Notes: generated by a model not told the origin, from the letters alone. A DNA stretch of 64,000 bases from Massilia terrae (GCF_024753145.1 NZ_JANUGU010000002.1:620001-684000), one strand, 5' to 3'; shown: positions 42,466 to 53,870, counted from the stretch's first letter. Program-made: numbers and translations.

Positions 42466-42959
42466 CCCTTCATCCTCGCTCGGTCGGACAGCAGCTCCTG
42501 CAGGGCCTCGCGCGCTCGCGCCAGCCTGCTGGTCAGTGTCCCCATCGGTACTTCCAGCACTTCCGCCGCCTCCTTGTAAGGCAGCCCGTCGACCAGCACC
42601 AGGCCGATAACCATGCGGTGGTCCTCGGACAGCAGGCTGATCGCCTTTTCGATCGCCATGCGCTGCTGGTGCGCTTCGGCAGCGTCGTCGCCCACGTGCT
42701 CGCCCTCCTCTTCCGGCGCGAACAGCTCGGCACGGCGGGTGCGCGAACGCACCTCGTCGATCCACGCGTTCTTCACGATCCTGAACATCCAGCTGTCCAG
42801 GCGCGTGCCCGCTTCCCACTGCTCGGAACGGGTGAGCGCGCGCTCCACCGCGACCTGCACCAGGTCGTCGGCGTCCTCGCGATGAAAGGTGATCGAACGC
42901 GCGAAGCGGCGCAAACGCGGCAGCAGGGCGGCGATGTCGTTTTCAAGCACGGAACTCAT
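42462..42959 (-). CDS. ECF-family RNA polymerase sigma factor
   Basis: A 165-residue group IV sigma factor. Region 2 runs FARSITFHREDADDLVQVAVERALT...LDSWMFRIVKNAWIDEVRSR; region 4 is HRMVIGLVLVDGLPYKEAAEVLEVPMGTLTSRLARARE. It is divergent from an exported subtilase by 93 bases. No conventional ribosome-binding site precedes the ATG. Target promoters could not be identified by eye; autoregulation is expected. Confidence 0.92.
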   Translation of the reverse strand: MSSVLENDIAALLPRLRRFARSITFHREDADDLVQVAVERALTRSEQWEAGTRLDSWMFRIVKNAWIDEVRSRTRRAELFAPEEEGEHVGDDAAEAHQQRMAIEKAISLLSEDHRMVIGLVLVDGLPYKEAAEVLEVPMGTLTSRLARAREALQELLSDRARMKG

Positions 42960-43052
42960 GGTCTTGTAGGTAGAACGTTCGAGCGAGGGATTTTCTTCCC
43001 CGTCTCATTCGTTTTATTGTTACGTCTGACTCGTGCATATTAACATTCGACC

Positions 43053-44339
43053 ATGCGAAAACTTTTACTTTTACTGGCGGCGCTGGCCGCGGCAGGCGGC
43101 GCTGCGGCCCAGCTGCGCTTGCCCTCGCTGAATCTGCCGCAAGGACTCGGCGCGCTTGACGAGCTGCGCCGGCCCGCACAGCAGCTGGTCGATCGCGTTG
43201 ACCTGCCCGACCTGCGCACGCTGCGGCTGGACCAGGTGGGGCAGCTGCTGCGCCGCCATCCCGATGTGCTGGAAGCCGATCCGCGCGGCGAGCCGGTGCT
43301 GCGCGGCGAGATCCTGGCGTGGAATCCGTCGCCGGCCGCGCTGGACGCGGCCCGTGGCGCGGGCCTGCGCGTGGCGCGCGAGGAACGCTTCGAGGAACTC
43401 GACCAGATACTGGTTACGCTGCGCGTGCCCGAGGGCGCGGGCACAGCGCAGGTGCTGGATCGCTTGCGCGCGCGGGATCCGGACGGACACTACGACTTCA
43501 ACCATATTTATACAGGCAGCGGCACGGCGCCGGCTTCGGCGTCGGCGGGAGACGCGGCATCCGCGCCCGCGGATCAGGGCACGCCCGGCGTCGGCCTGGT
43601 CGACAGCGGCGTGGACCGGTCGCATCGTTCGCTGCACGATTCGAGAATCCAATCGTGGGGCTGTGGCGGCACGGCGCATCCAAGCACGCACGGCACCGCG
43701 GTCGCCGCGCTGATGGTGGGCCGCGACGGACGCTTTCGCGGCGCGGCGCCGGGCATGCAGCTGTATGCGGCCGATATCTACTGCGACGACCCCGCGGGCG
43801 GCTCGGCCGAGCGCATCGCGGCCGCGCTGGCGTGGCTGGCGCATGAACAGGTGGGTGTGATCAATCTGAGTCTGGTAGGACCGCCGAACCAGGCGCTGGA
43901 GCGCGTGGTCGCGGCGATGGTCAAGCGCGGGCACCTGCTGGTCGCCGCGGTCGGCAACGACGGGCCGGCGGCGCCGCCCTTGTACCCGGCCAGCTATCCC
44001 GGCGTGGTTGGCGTGACCGGCATTAGCCGCAACGGCGATCCGCTGCCGGAAGCGGCGCGCGGACCGCAGGTGATGTTTGCGGCGCCCGGTAACAATATGG
44101 TCAGCGCGGTGCCGGGTGATCCGCCGTATCGCACGATGCGCGGCACCTCGTTCGCGGCGCCGATCGTCGCGGGGCTGCTGGCGCCGAAGCTGGTGCGTCC
44201 GGACCGCAACCGTGCCCATGACGCCGTCGATGCGCTGGCGCGCAGCGCGTCCGGCGTGGACAAGGGCGCGATCAGCAACAGCCTCGGGTACGGGATCGTG
44301 GGCGCTGATGTGCGCACGGATCCGGCGTGGTTGCGCTGA
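43053..44339 (+). CDS. Exported S8 (subtilisin-like) serine protease 1
   Basis: A 428-residue exported protease. Signal peptide (about 1-19), a propeptide-like region (about 60-150 with HPDVLEADPRGEPVLRGEI) and an S8 domain (about 175-425). The triad and oxyanion residues are complete: Asp184 in GLVDSGVD, His213 in STHGTAVA, Asn302 in AVGNDGP and Ser366 in RGTSFAAP. It is paralogous to the protease at 47103 and divergent from the ECF sigma gene, suggesting it belongs to that regulon. A TATTAA hexamer ten bases before the ATG and no ribosome site suggest a very short leader. Confidence 0.9.
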   Translation: MRKLLLLLAALAAAGGAAAQLRLPSLNLPQGLGALDELRRPAQQLVDRVDLPDLRTLRLDQVGQLLRRHPDVLEADPRGEPVLRGEILAWNPSPAALDAARGAGLRVAREERFEELDQILVTLRVPEGAGTAQVLDRLRARDPDGHYDFNHIYTGSGTAPASASAGDAASAPADQGTPGVGLVDSGVDRSHRSLHDSRIQSWGCGGTAHPSTHGTAVAALMVGRDGRFRGAAPGMQLYAADIYCDDPAGGSAERIAAALAWLAHEQVGVINLSLVGPPNQALERVVAAMVKRGHLLVAAVGNDGPAAPPLYPASYPGVVGVTGISRNGDPLPEAARGPQVMFAAPGNNMVSAVPGDPPYRTMRGTSFAAPIVAGLLAPKLVRPDRNRAHDAVDALARSASGVDKGAISNSLGYGIVGADVRTDPAWLR

Positions 44340-44441
44340 CCTGAAAAAAAATTTCGCGGTGGATGGAAGAAACCGCTGAGCTGCTTCGTTCTCCTTTCAA
44401 CGGCGACGGATTGTCCGCGCCAACCATTCAAGGAGAACCCC

Positions 44442-45623
44442 ATGAACAGCAAACTCGTCGCCCAGATCGCTCTCATTTTTTCCTGCGGCGTGGCCGCATC
44501 GGCGCATGCCCAACTGCTTGGCGGCGGCCGCGGCCTCGGTGGCTCGCTCGGCGGCATGATGGGCGGGATGGGCCAGATTGGCGGCGGCATGGGGCCGGAG
44601 ATCGTCCGCGGCTCGTCTTCGCTGAGCGAGCTGCGCGCCGAACGCGCCGCTGAATTGCACAAGAGCGCATCGGCCGACGGCAGCGCGTCCGGCCAGGGCA
44701 GCGGCAACATCAGCCTGAGTGGCGCGAAGCCCGCGGTGCCGGCGCCGAATGCGGCATCGCTGGCGGGAGCGGCGGGCGGCGCAGGCGATGCAGGCAAATC
44801 GATGGCGGCTACCGCGCTGCAGGGTGCGCAGGACAAGGCCGGCGCCGGCGCGGCATCGCTGGGCGACGTCGCTTCGCGCGGCGCGGCCGAGGTCCAGGGC
44901 AAGGCATCGTCGGCCGGCTCGCTTGGCGCGAATACGGCGCAAGCGGCCGCCTCGGGCACAGGCAGCGGCACCGCCGACCTTCAGGGCAGCCTTGCGAATG
45001 CGGGGCAGTCAGCTGCTGGCGCTGGCAACGCTGGCGCCGCCGTGCCGGCGAAGAACCAGCCGCCTGCTTCGGGCGCGGCGCAAGGCGCCTCCAAATCGGG
45101 TGGCGCCGCCAGCCATGGACAGGCCGTGTCGACGCTGGCATCGGCGGCGCCCGCCGGCACCACGCAAGCCAGCCATGAAAGCCAGCCCGCCAATCGCGCC
45201 CTGAATCTCGGCGGCGCACTGTCCGACGCACACTCGCAAGCGGCGAGCGCCAATGCCGGCGGCAACAAGTCCAGCGATACCGCTTCCGCAACCGGCGCCC
45301 GCCGCGGGCACGGCGTGAACGCGAACGGCAGCGCGCAAGGCAAAGGCGATACGTCGGCGAACGGCAGTGTGAACAATGGCCAGGGCCTCGGCCTGGCCGG
45401 CGCGGGCCGCGATGTGGCATCGCCTGTGCACCAGGGCGCCAGCACGCAGGCTGCCAACACGCGCTCGTATGCCGCGTCCAGCACGGCCAATTCCAAACAG
45501 ACCGCCCATGCATCGGGCCAAGGCGCCAAGCACGCGCTGGGATCGGCATCGAAGACCACCGCGTCGGGTTCCGCGGCCGCCAGCGGCCAGGGTTCGGCCA
45601 GCGGTTCGGGCGACGGCCAGTAA
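44442..45623 (+). CDS. Exported low-complexity Ala/Gly/Ser-rich protein
   Basis: A 393-residue exported protein: signal peptide (about 1-24, ending SAHAQ), a Gly/Met-rich start (LLGGGRGLGGSLGGMMGGMG), one short conserved-looking motif (SSLSELRAERAAELHKS, about 62-78), then about 310 residues of Ala/Gly/Ser/Gln/Lys low complexity with no hydrophobic stretch. AAGGAG gives a good ribosome site. It is not a known family to me. Lying between two subtilases it could be a secreted structural protein or a protease substrate (inference). The tail is disordered by composition. Confidence 0.75.
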   Translation: MNSKLVAQIALIFSCGVAASAHAQLLGGGRGLGGSLGGMMGGMGQIGGGMGPEIVRGSSSLSELRAERAAELHKSASADGSASGQGSGNISLSGAKPAVPAPNAASLAGAAGGAGDAGKSMAATALQGAQDKAGAGAASLGDVASRGAAEVQGKASSAGSLGANTAQAAASGTGSGTADLQGSLANAGQSAAGAGNAGAAVPAKNQPPASGAAQGASKSGGAASHGQAVSTLASAAPAGTTQASHESQPANRALNLGGALSDAHSQAASANAGGNKSSDTASATGARRGHGVNANGSAQGKGDTSANGSVNNGQGLGLAGAGRDVASPVHQGASTQAANTRSYAASSTANSKQTAHASGQGAKHALGSASKTTASGSAAASGQGSASGSGDGQ

Positions 45624-45629
45624 AAAGAA

Positions 45630-45662
45630 TTCGGACAGCCGGAAGAAATCCGGCTGTCCGAA
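45630..45662 (+). terminator. Perfect 14-bp hairpin after low-complexity gene
   Basis: TTCGGACAGCCGGA (45630-45643), loop AGAAA, TCCGGCTGTCCGAA (45649-45662). The stem is strong, but no T-tract follows on the plus strand, while the minus strand reads TTCTTTTTAC after it. A third arm at 45686-45697 could pair with the left arm instead. Terminator or processing site. Confidence 0.6.
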
Positions 45663-45759
45663 CGTTGTATGAATATGCGCCTCGGTTCGGCTGTCCGTGG
45701 TAAGAATTTGTACATGCACTGCGCAGGGGCTTTGAAATTTTCCCACCAGGAGAAAAATC

Positions 45760-46962
45760 ATGTTGAACAAAAACATATTAGCGAAAGCGGCCGCCATTGC
45801 CGCGCTTTCTACCGCGATGGTTGCATGCGGCGGCGGTGGTGGTGACGGTGGCTCGCAACCGACCGCCCTGCTGGGCACGGTGAGCGTGTCGATGACCGAC
45901 GCACCGGCCTGCGGTTTCGACGCGGTCAACGTTACGGTATCCAAGGTCCGCATCAATTCCAGTTCCACCGCCAGCGACACCGACAGCGGCTGGACCGACA
46001 TCACCTTGTCGCCGGCCAAGAAAATCAATCTCCTCGATTTGAATAACGGCACATTGCAGGCTCTGGGCACGACATCGCTAGGCGCCGGCCACTACAGCCA
46101 GCTGCGTCTGGTGCTGGATAGCGGCGCCAACAGCAACACGGTGGTCAAGACCGGCACAACGACGGAAGTCCCGATCGATACGCCGAGCGCCGTGCAAAGC
46201 GGCATCAAGCTGATCAACGATTTCGATGTGACGGCTGGCCAGCGCGTGGACCTCGTGCTGGACTTCGATGCCTGCAAATCCATCGTCACCAAAGGCAATA
46301 GCGGTGGCTATATCCTGAAGCCGGTCGTTAAGGTCGTGCCGCTGGCCCTGAACGGCATCAGCGGCTTCGTCGCCACCGGGACGTTGGGCAGCCACGTCGC
46401 CGTGTCGGCGCAGCAAAACGGCGTCATCAAGGCGTCCACGACCCCGAGCAGCACCGGCGAATTCGACCTGACTCGTCTGCCTGCCGGCAATTACGACGTG
46501 GTGATCACGGCTGACGGTTATGCCGCCAACGTCATCGGCGCCGTCCCCGTGACCGCCAGCGCGATGACCCAGGTCAGCACCTCGGCCGCGCCTATCACGC
46601 CGGTCGCCGGGCAGAACCGCAACATCAGCGGCAACGTGACCCAGACGCCGGCCAGCGCCACGGAACCGGCCGAGGTTTCGGCCATTCAAGCCATTACCGG
46701 CGGCCCGACCGTCACGCTCAAGTTCGCCATGACTCCGGTCGGTGGCGGCGCTTATAGCTTGACGAACCTGCCGGTTCTCGCACCGCGCTATGTCGCCTAC
46801 AGCACAAGCCTGCCACTGACGTTTGCCGCTGCAACGACCGTACCGTTGGCTGGCCAATACCGTGTCGATGCTTCGGCGACTGGCTACACCACCAAGTCGG
46901 TGACCGCGATCGATATTGGCACCGCCGACCAGACCAACGTCAACTTCACGCTGACGCCGTAA
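45760..46962 (+). CDS. DUF4382-domain lipoprotein
   Basis: A 400-residue lipoprotein (lipobox TAMVAC, then a Gly-rich tether GGGGGDGG). Residues about 38-195 match DUF4382: LLGTVSVSMTDAPACGFDAVNVTVSKVRIN and LVLDFDACKSIV. The remainder is two carboxypeptidase-regulatory-like beta repeats (about 200-285 and 290-398). It probably sits on the outer membrane; its function is unknown. AGGAG upstream supports the start, and a strong terminator follows. Its base composition is lower in G+C than that of the operon at 9-24 kb. Confidence 0.85.
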   Translation: MLNKNILAKAAAIAALSTAMVACGGGGGDGGSQPTALLGTVSVSMTDAPACGFDAVNVTVSKVRINSSSTASDTDSGWTDITLSPAKKINLLDLNNGTLQALGTTSLGAGHYSQLRLVLDSGANSNTVVKTGTTTEVPIDTPSAVQSGIKLINDFDVTAGQRVDLVLDFDACKSIVTKGNSGGYILKPVVKVVPLALNGISGFVATGTLGSHVAVSAQQNGVIKASTTPSSTGEFDLTRLPAGNYDVVITADGYAANVIGAVPVTASAMTQVSTSAAPITPVAGQNRNISGNVTQTPASATEPAEVSAIQAITGGPTVTLKFAMTPVGGGAYSLTNLPVLAPRYVAYSTSLPLTFAAATTVPLAGQYRVDASATGYTTKSVTAIDIGTADQTNVNFTLTP

Positions 46963-46990
46963 CACGCCGCGGCATCTGCCGGCCTTGCTC

Positions 46991-47030
46991 CTCCTGGCCT
47001 CTAGTGAACAGCTAGACGCCAGGAGTCTTT
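46991..47030 (+). terminator. Rho-independent terminator of DUF4382 gene
   Basis: CTCCTGGC-c-TCTAG / CTAGA-c-GCCAGGAG stem (46991-47004 with 47012-47025), 7-base loop, followed by TCTTTT. Confidence 0.85.
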
Positions 47031-47102
47031 TGCATGCAAGGCAGCGCTGTCTCGGCGGAAATTCAACTACACTTGCGCGTGAGATCGACTACCGACTTCA
47101 CC

Positions 47103-48446
47103 ATGCGCACTTCGGTACATGGAGCTTGGGCTGCACTGAACGCACTGCTGGCGGCTGCCCTCCTATTGCCCGGCGTGACCCACGCGCAGGGGCGTCGCCC
47201 GCCCCAGAGCTTCCAGAACATGGGCGGCCTGCACGGCCTCGATGGGATGCGGCCCGACGCCAGCTTGCTGCGTCAAAATAATGGTCAGGATAACGAGAGG
47301 ATTCCCGACGTCGCCGCATTGCGGCAGGCACGGGGAAAGCAGGCGCACGAGCTCATCCGTCTACACGAGGACGTCATCGAAGCCGATCCGCACGGCGATC
47401 CCATTCTCAAGCGGCAAATCCTGGTCGTCTCGCCATCGAAAGAAGATCTCGCCAAATTCCTGGCAAGCGGATTCACCGTCGCCGGCACGCACACGCTGCG
47501 TGACCTCGACCTGCAATTAACGACACTCGTTGTGCCGGCGGCGTCGTTCACCGGCGATGCCTTGCTCCGGCTGCGGGAAATTTCGCCGAACGTGATCATG
47601 GATTTCGACCATCTTTATACGATGAGCGAAGCGGAAGACGCCCCAGGGCGCGCAAGCACTCCGGTCGCGTCTCGTACTGGCGCGGGTAATGTGCGGCTGG
47701 GGCTGATCGATGGCGGTGTCGACGCAAGCCACGCCGTGTTTCGGAAAGCGAAGATCGTGCACTGGGGTTGCCAGGAAAAACGCATCCCCAGTGAGCACGG
47801 AACGGCCGTCGGCTCGCTCATGGTGGGTGAAGCGGATCAATTCAAAGGCGTGGCGCCCGGCGGCACCTTGTTCGCGGCCGATGTGTATTGCGGCCTTTCG
47901 ACCGGTGGTTCAGCCAGTGAAATTGCCCTGGCGCTGGCGTGGCTCGCGAAGAATGAGGTTCCGGTCATCAATATCAGCCTGGTTGGCCCGAGCAACCGGA
48001 TCCTGGAGCAGGCCGTGCTCGCAATGATCCGACGAGGACATGTCCTCACGGCGGCAGTCGGTAACGATGGCCCGGCCGCGCCGCCTCTTTACCCCGCGAG
48101 CTATCCCGGTGTTATCGGTGTCAGCGCCGTGGACGACAGGCGCCGCGTTTTGCCCGAGGCAGCGCGGGGGCCGCAGGTTGCCTTCATTGCACCGGGCAGC
48201 AAGATGCTTGCCGCCAGTCCTGGCGCTCCGGATTTTCGAGTGGTCCGTGGGACCTCGTTCGCGGCGCCCATCGTCGCGGCACTGCTGGCAGAGAGGATCA
48301 GCAAGCCGGGTGCTGAACGCGCTGCAAGCGCGGTCCAGGACCTTGCCAAACAAGCGATCGGTGGTAACGGCTCCCGTTCAAGCGACAAGGGCTGGGGACT
48401 GGTCGGGGAAGCGTATCGCATCTCTCCGGATCAAATGCAGCCCTAA
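47103..48446 (+). CDS. Exported S8 (subtilisin-like) serine protease 2
   Basis: A 447-residue paralog of the protease at 43053. Signal peptide ends VTHAQ; the propeptide-like segment HEDVIEADPHGDPILKRQI aligns with HPDVLEADPRGEPVLRGEI of the first. Catalytic residues are complete: Asp203 (GLIDGGVD), His232 (SEHGTAVG), Asn321 (AVGNDGP) and Ser385 (RGTSFAAP). The chosen ATG gives the signal peptide; an upstream in-frame ATG would add 23 residues. Codon use and G+C are lower than in copy 1, so it may have diverged after transfer rather than local duplication. Confidence 0.88.
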   Translation: MRTSVHGAWAALNALLAAALLLPGVTHAQGRRPPQSFQNMGGLHGLDGMRPDASLLRQNNGQDNERIPDVAALRQARGKQAHELIRLHEDVIEADPHGDPILKRQILVVSPSKEDLAKFLASGFTVAGTHTLRDLDLQLTTLVVPAASFTGDALLRLREISPNVIMDFDHLYTMSEAEDAPGRASTPVASRTGAGNVRLGLIDGGVDASHAVFRKAKIVHWGCQEKRIPSEHGTAVGSLMVGEADQFKGVAPGGTLFAADVYCGLSTGGSASEIALALAWLAKNEVPVINISLVGPSNRILEQAVLAMIRRGHVLTAAVGNDGPAAPPLYPASYPGVIGVSAVDDRRRVLPEAARGPQVAFIAPGSKMLAASPGAPDFRVVRGTSFAAPIVAALLAERISKPGAERAASAVQDLAKQAIGGNGSRSSDKGWGLVGEAYRISPDQMQP

Positions 48447-48511
48447 GCTGAAACTGTCGGCTTCTTACAAAGATCGCGATTCGATACCTCTGCAGGCTGG
48501 CGCATGGGCTA

Positions 48512-48531
48512 TACTGAATAAATATACAGTA
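48512..48531. promoter_or_regulatory. LexA/SOS-box-like palindrome upstream of methyltransferase
   Basis: TACTGAATAAATATACAGTA differs from the E. coli-type SOS consensus (TACTG-TATATATATA-CAGTA) at two internal positions and keeps CTG-N10-CAG. It overlaps a TATACT -10-like hexamer (48510-48515) and lies 73 bases before the methyltransferase start. Confidence 0.5.
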
Positions 48532-48604
48532 TTTCCACCTCGACGGTAGGCTTGCAAACGGGCTAAAATCCGGGCGTTTCCTGCGCGCACCACAAGGTTT
48601 GAAA

Positions 48605-50263
48605 TTGGCCCTTTCACGCCACATCGATCTCGACGATACGCCTGCCCTGCGCAAGGAGCGCGGCGCATTCTTCACGCCTGACGAGATCACCCGGTTCATC
48701 GCTGACTGGGCCATTCGCGCGCCGGCGGATCTTGTGATGGAACCTTCGGCGGGCGACGCGGCATTCCTGGTCGCCGCCGTGGAGCGCCTCCGCGGCCTTT
48801 CGAAAATCAGGTCAGCGGCTCCGGCGGTTCACGGGGTCGAGATCCACCCGTACAGCGCGCGGCTCGCCCGGCAACGTGTGCAGGAAGCCGGCGGCAAAGC
48901 GCGTATTTCGACTAGCGACTTCTTTGAGGTGGCGCCGAATCCCGTGTATGACGCGGTGATCGGCAATCCGCCTTACATCCGCTATCAGGATTTCTCCGGC
49001 GCGGCGCGTGCCCGCTCGCGCGAGGCCGCCCTTCGCGGTGGCGTTGCGCTGACGGGCCTCGCCTCCAGCTGGGCCGCGTTCACGATCCACTCCGCAATGT
49101 TCCTCAGGCCGGGCGGGCGGCTCGGCCTTGTTCTCCCGGCCGAGTTGCTGTCGGTGAATTACGCCGCGCCGGTGCGTCAATTCCTCTTCAATCGCTTCCG
49201 TCATGTGGAGCTCGTGCTGTTCGAGCAGCAAGTGTTTCCGGAAGCGGAAGCCGACGTCGTGTTGCTGCTGGCCGATGGCTATCTTGAAGGGCCCACACAA
49301 TCTGCCACGATTCGCCAGGCAAAGAACGCTGCATCGCTCGCGTCGCTCAGTGCGGGTCAGGTTTGGACGCCAGTGGACCCAGCTGCGAAGTGGACGAGCA
49401 GCCTGATCGATCCTGAAGCGATCGCGCCAGTGAATGAGCTGCTGCGGCGGGAGCTGTTCACCAGCCTGGAGACCTGGGGTGACACAACCCTCGGCGTCGT
49501 CACCGGCAACAACAAATACTTCACGCTCTCACCGCAACGCGCGAAGGAACTCGGCCTGCGCCGTAATGAGCTTCTACGGCTCTCCCCGCCCGGCAGTTCG
49601 CATCTGCGCGGCCTGTCGCTGTCCGAAGCCATGCTCACCAAGCTTGGCCGCGAGGGCCAGGCTACCCATCTCTTTTATCCGGGCGAACGGCCTTCTGCAG
49701 CAGCAGCCGCCTACATCGCGGATGGCCACCGTACTGGCGTCGACACCGCGTACAAGTGCCGCGTCCGCAAGACCTGGTACAAGGTTCCACTCGTCGCCGT
49801 CGCGGACCTGTTCCTGACCTGCATGAACGCGGACACGCCGCGCCTCACCGCCAACGATGCCGGCGCCATCCACCTCAATTCGGTGCATGGCATCTACTTC
49901 AAGGACGAACACCGCACGCTCGGTCGCGAGCTGTTGCCGCTCGCGAGCCTGAACTCCGTCACGCTGCTGCACGCCGAGATCGTGGGCCGATCCTACGGCG
50001 GCGGCATCCTGAAGATCGAACCGAAAGAAGCGGACGTGTGGGCGATGCCATCGCATGCGCTCGTGCTGGCCTGTGCCGACGCGCTCCGTGCAATCAAGGA
50101 CGACGTCGCCAAACTGCTGGACGAAGGCAGGCTGCTCGATGCGGTAGAGCGAGTGGATCAAATCGTCCTGCATCGACTACAGAAGAACCAGATCGAGCGC
50201 ATCCGGCAGGCGCGAGCAGCGCTTGCCCAGCGCCGCACAACGAGGGCTGCCAGTGGCCGCTAA
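48605..50263 (+). CDS. N6-adenine DNA methyltransferase (type II-like)
   Basis: A 552-residue class I DNA methyltransferase. FFTPDEITRFIADW and VMEPSAGDAAFLVAA give the SAM site (motifs X/I), GVEIHPYSA motif II and VIGNPPYIRYQDF (Asn121) the NPPY motif of N6-adenine enzymes, gamma-type order as in M.TaqI/M.PstI relatives. Residues after about 270 are the target-recognition part. The start is a TTG with AAGG seven bases upstream; a TTG two codons earlier (48599) is also possible. It runs eight to ten bases into the following restriction-like gene. The target sequence cannot be deduced. Confidence 0.85.
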   Translation: MALSRHIDLDDTPALRKERGAFFTPDEITRFIADWAIRAPADLVMEPSAGDAAFLVAAVERLRGLSKIRSAAPAVHGVEIHPYSARLARQRVQEAGGKARISTSDFFEVAPNPVYDAVIGNPPYIRYQDFSGAARARSREAALRGGVALTGLASSWAAFTIHSAMFLRPGGRLGLVLPAELLSVNYAAPVRQFLFNRFRHVELVLFEQQVFPEAEADVVLLLADGYLEGPTQSATIRQAKNAASLASLSAGQVWTPVDPAAKWTSSLIDPEAIAPVNELLRRELFTSLETWGDTTLGVVTGNNKYFTLSPQRAKELGLRRNELLRLSPPGSSHLRGLSLSEAMLTKLGREGQATHLFYPGERPSAAAAAYIADGHRTGVDTAYKCRVRKTWYKVPLVAVADLFLTCMNADTPRLTANDAGAIHLNSVHGIYFKDEHRTLGRELLPLASLNSVTLLHAEIVGRSYGGGILKIEPKEADVWAMPSHALVLACADALRAIKDDVAKLLDEGRLLDAVERVDQIVLHRLQKNQIERIRQARAALAQRRTTRAASGR

Positions 50264-51272
50264 ACCACCATCCGCCAAGGCGAAAGCCTGGATCCTGTTC
50301 GACCAAATCGTCGCGCGCGCGGCACCCAGGCGCCAGCACAGCAATCCGTGGGTCAAAGCGCCAGATGGTGAAGTACGTTACGAGCCAGACTACGACACGC
50401 TCGTCAAACTGCTGGGAGTACCGCTGTATCTCAAGGCCGGGACGCAATCGGGCGTGCCGGCGCTTGCGCTGGATGTGTGGCTGAGTTACTAACTGCGGCG
50501 TGCCGGCTTCGACAATGACCAGGTATGGCCGCGGTCCACCCATCCGCGGATTCTGCCCGCCCCTGTCGCGGCCCTGTTGAAGGCGCTGCCGCGGGACATG
50601 CGCGAGCGCGCGGCGAACTATGTGAACACGGCGGCGTCGATCCCTGGCGTCACCTCATCCAGCGCATCCATCCTCGGCAAGAACTACGTCAAGCAAGTGG
50701 ACGTCATTATGACGGACTGGGTCACCGGTCCGGAGCTGCTGATCTCAACGAAGCGCATGGATTCTTCGTACGGCAAGAACGCGCCGAACCGCGTCGAGGA
50801 ATCGTATGGCGACGCGAAGAACCTGCGCTTGCGGCATCCGCTCGCTGCGCTGGGCTTCGTGTTTGGCCTGCGCTCCGACATCCTGGAAAAAGAGCCGCGC
50901 GTCGCGGCATGGTTATGCGATCTGCTCGGTAAGCTGGGACGCGAGGACGACGCTTATCACGCCACCTGCCTGGTGTTGATGGAATACGCGGACGAGGTTG
51001 CGATCGCTAATGCTGGTGAAGAGCCTGCCGCGCGCGGCGTGCCGGAACCGGGGCTTGAGATTGACAGCGAAGAAGATGCTCCAGCAGACGAGCCCACGTC
51101 AAACGTTGACCGCGATCTGGCGCTACTCCCAAGCGTGCGCATCGTGAGCGAACGCACTCCCCTTGGGCTCGACCCGGGCCGCTTCCTCAAGGCGATGATC
51201 CTGCGCGTACTCGACGCCACGCCAGTCAACATGCACGAGGAAGCGCGGCGGCGCCTGAATTTCTTGGAATAA
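50253..51272 (+). pseudogene. Putative restriction endonuclease gene split by an in-frame TAA
   Basis: GTG at 50253 overlaps the methyltransferase end. The frame stops at TAA 50490-50492 after DVWLSY, then continues in the same frame with no shift (LRRAGFDNDQVWPRSTHPRI...) to a stop at 51272. Read through, it is about 339 residues. The second part contains KQVDVIMTD and, about 15 residues later, LLISTKRMDSS, which could be a PD-(D/E)XK-like D...S/T-x-K nuclease core (inference). I do not recognise a named family; the restriction role rests on its place after a methyltransferase. One base change (for example TTA to TAA) would explain the break. Confidence 0.7.
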
Positions 51273-51273
51273 T

Positions 51274-51352
<79 letters not shown>

Positions 51353-51376
51353 AAGAAAAATCGTTTCAATCGCGCG

Positions 51377-51455
51377 GCGCTAAAAACGCTCGCCACCCGG
51401 GGAGGCCCTTGCGGCCGTCCCAAACGAAGTGGCGAGAGGATATTGCTTTTAGCGC
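51377..51455. repeat. Long nested inverted repeat downstream of rpoD
   Basis: GCGCTAAAA (51377-51385) pairs with TTTTAGCGC (51447-51455), and CTCGCCAC (51389-51396) with GTGGCGAG (51429-51436). The loop contains a further GGCCC/GGCC-rich segment. Probably the rpoD transcript terminator or a processing hairpin between rpoD and the tRNA. Confidence 0.6.
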
Positions 51456-51473
51456 GGCCCCGTCAAGGCAAAC

Positions 51474-53726
<2,253 letters not shown>

Positions 53727-53870
53727 AACAACCTACCTACGATGGTTAAAGATAAAGTAATGTTACCTTACGTCTATCGTGCAGGAACAAACTCCCCCGC
53801 CTACTAACTGAAACGCCACGCTACGATTGAGACGAAAAATCGTTTCAACCCTTGCAATAGTTAGCGTTTT

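Noticed and set aside
42960-43052. ECF-type promoter in the sigma/protease divergent region
   Set aside because: GAAC (42973) and CGTC (43001) are 24 bases apart, too far for an ECF promoter; no better pair was found by eye.
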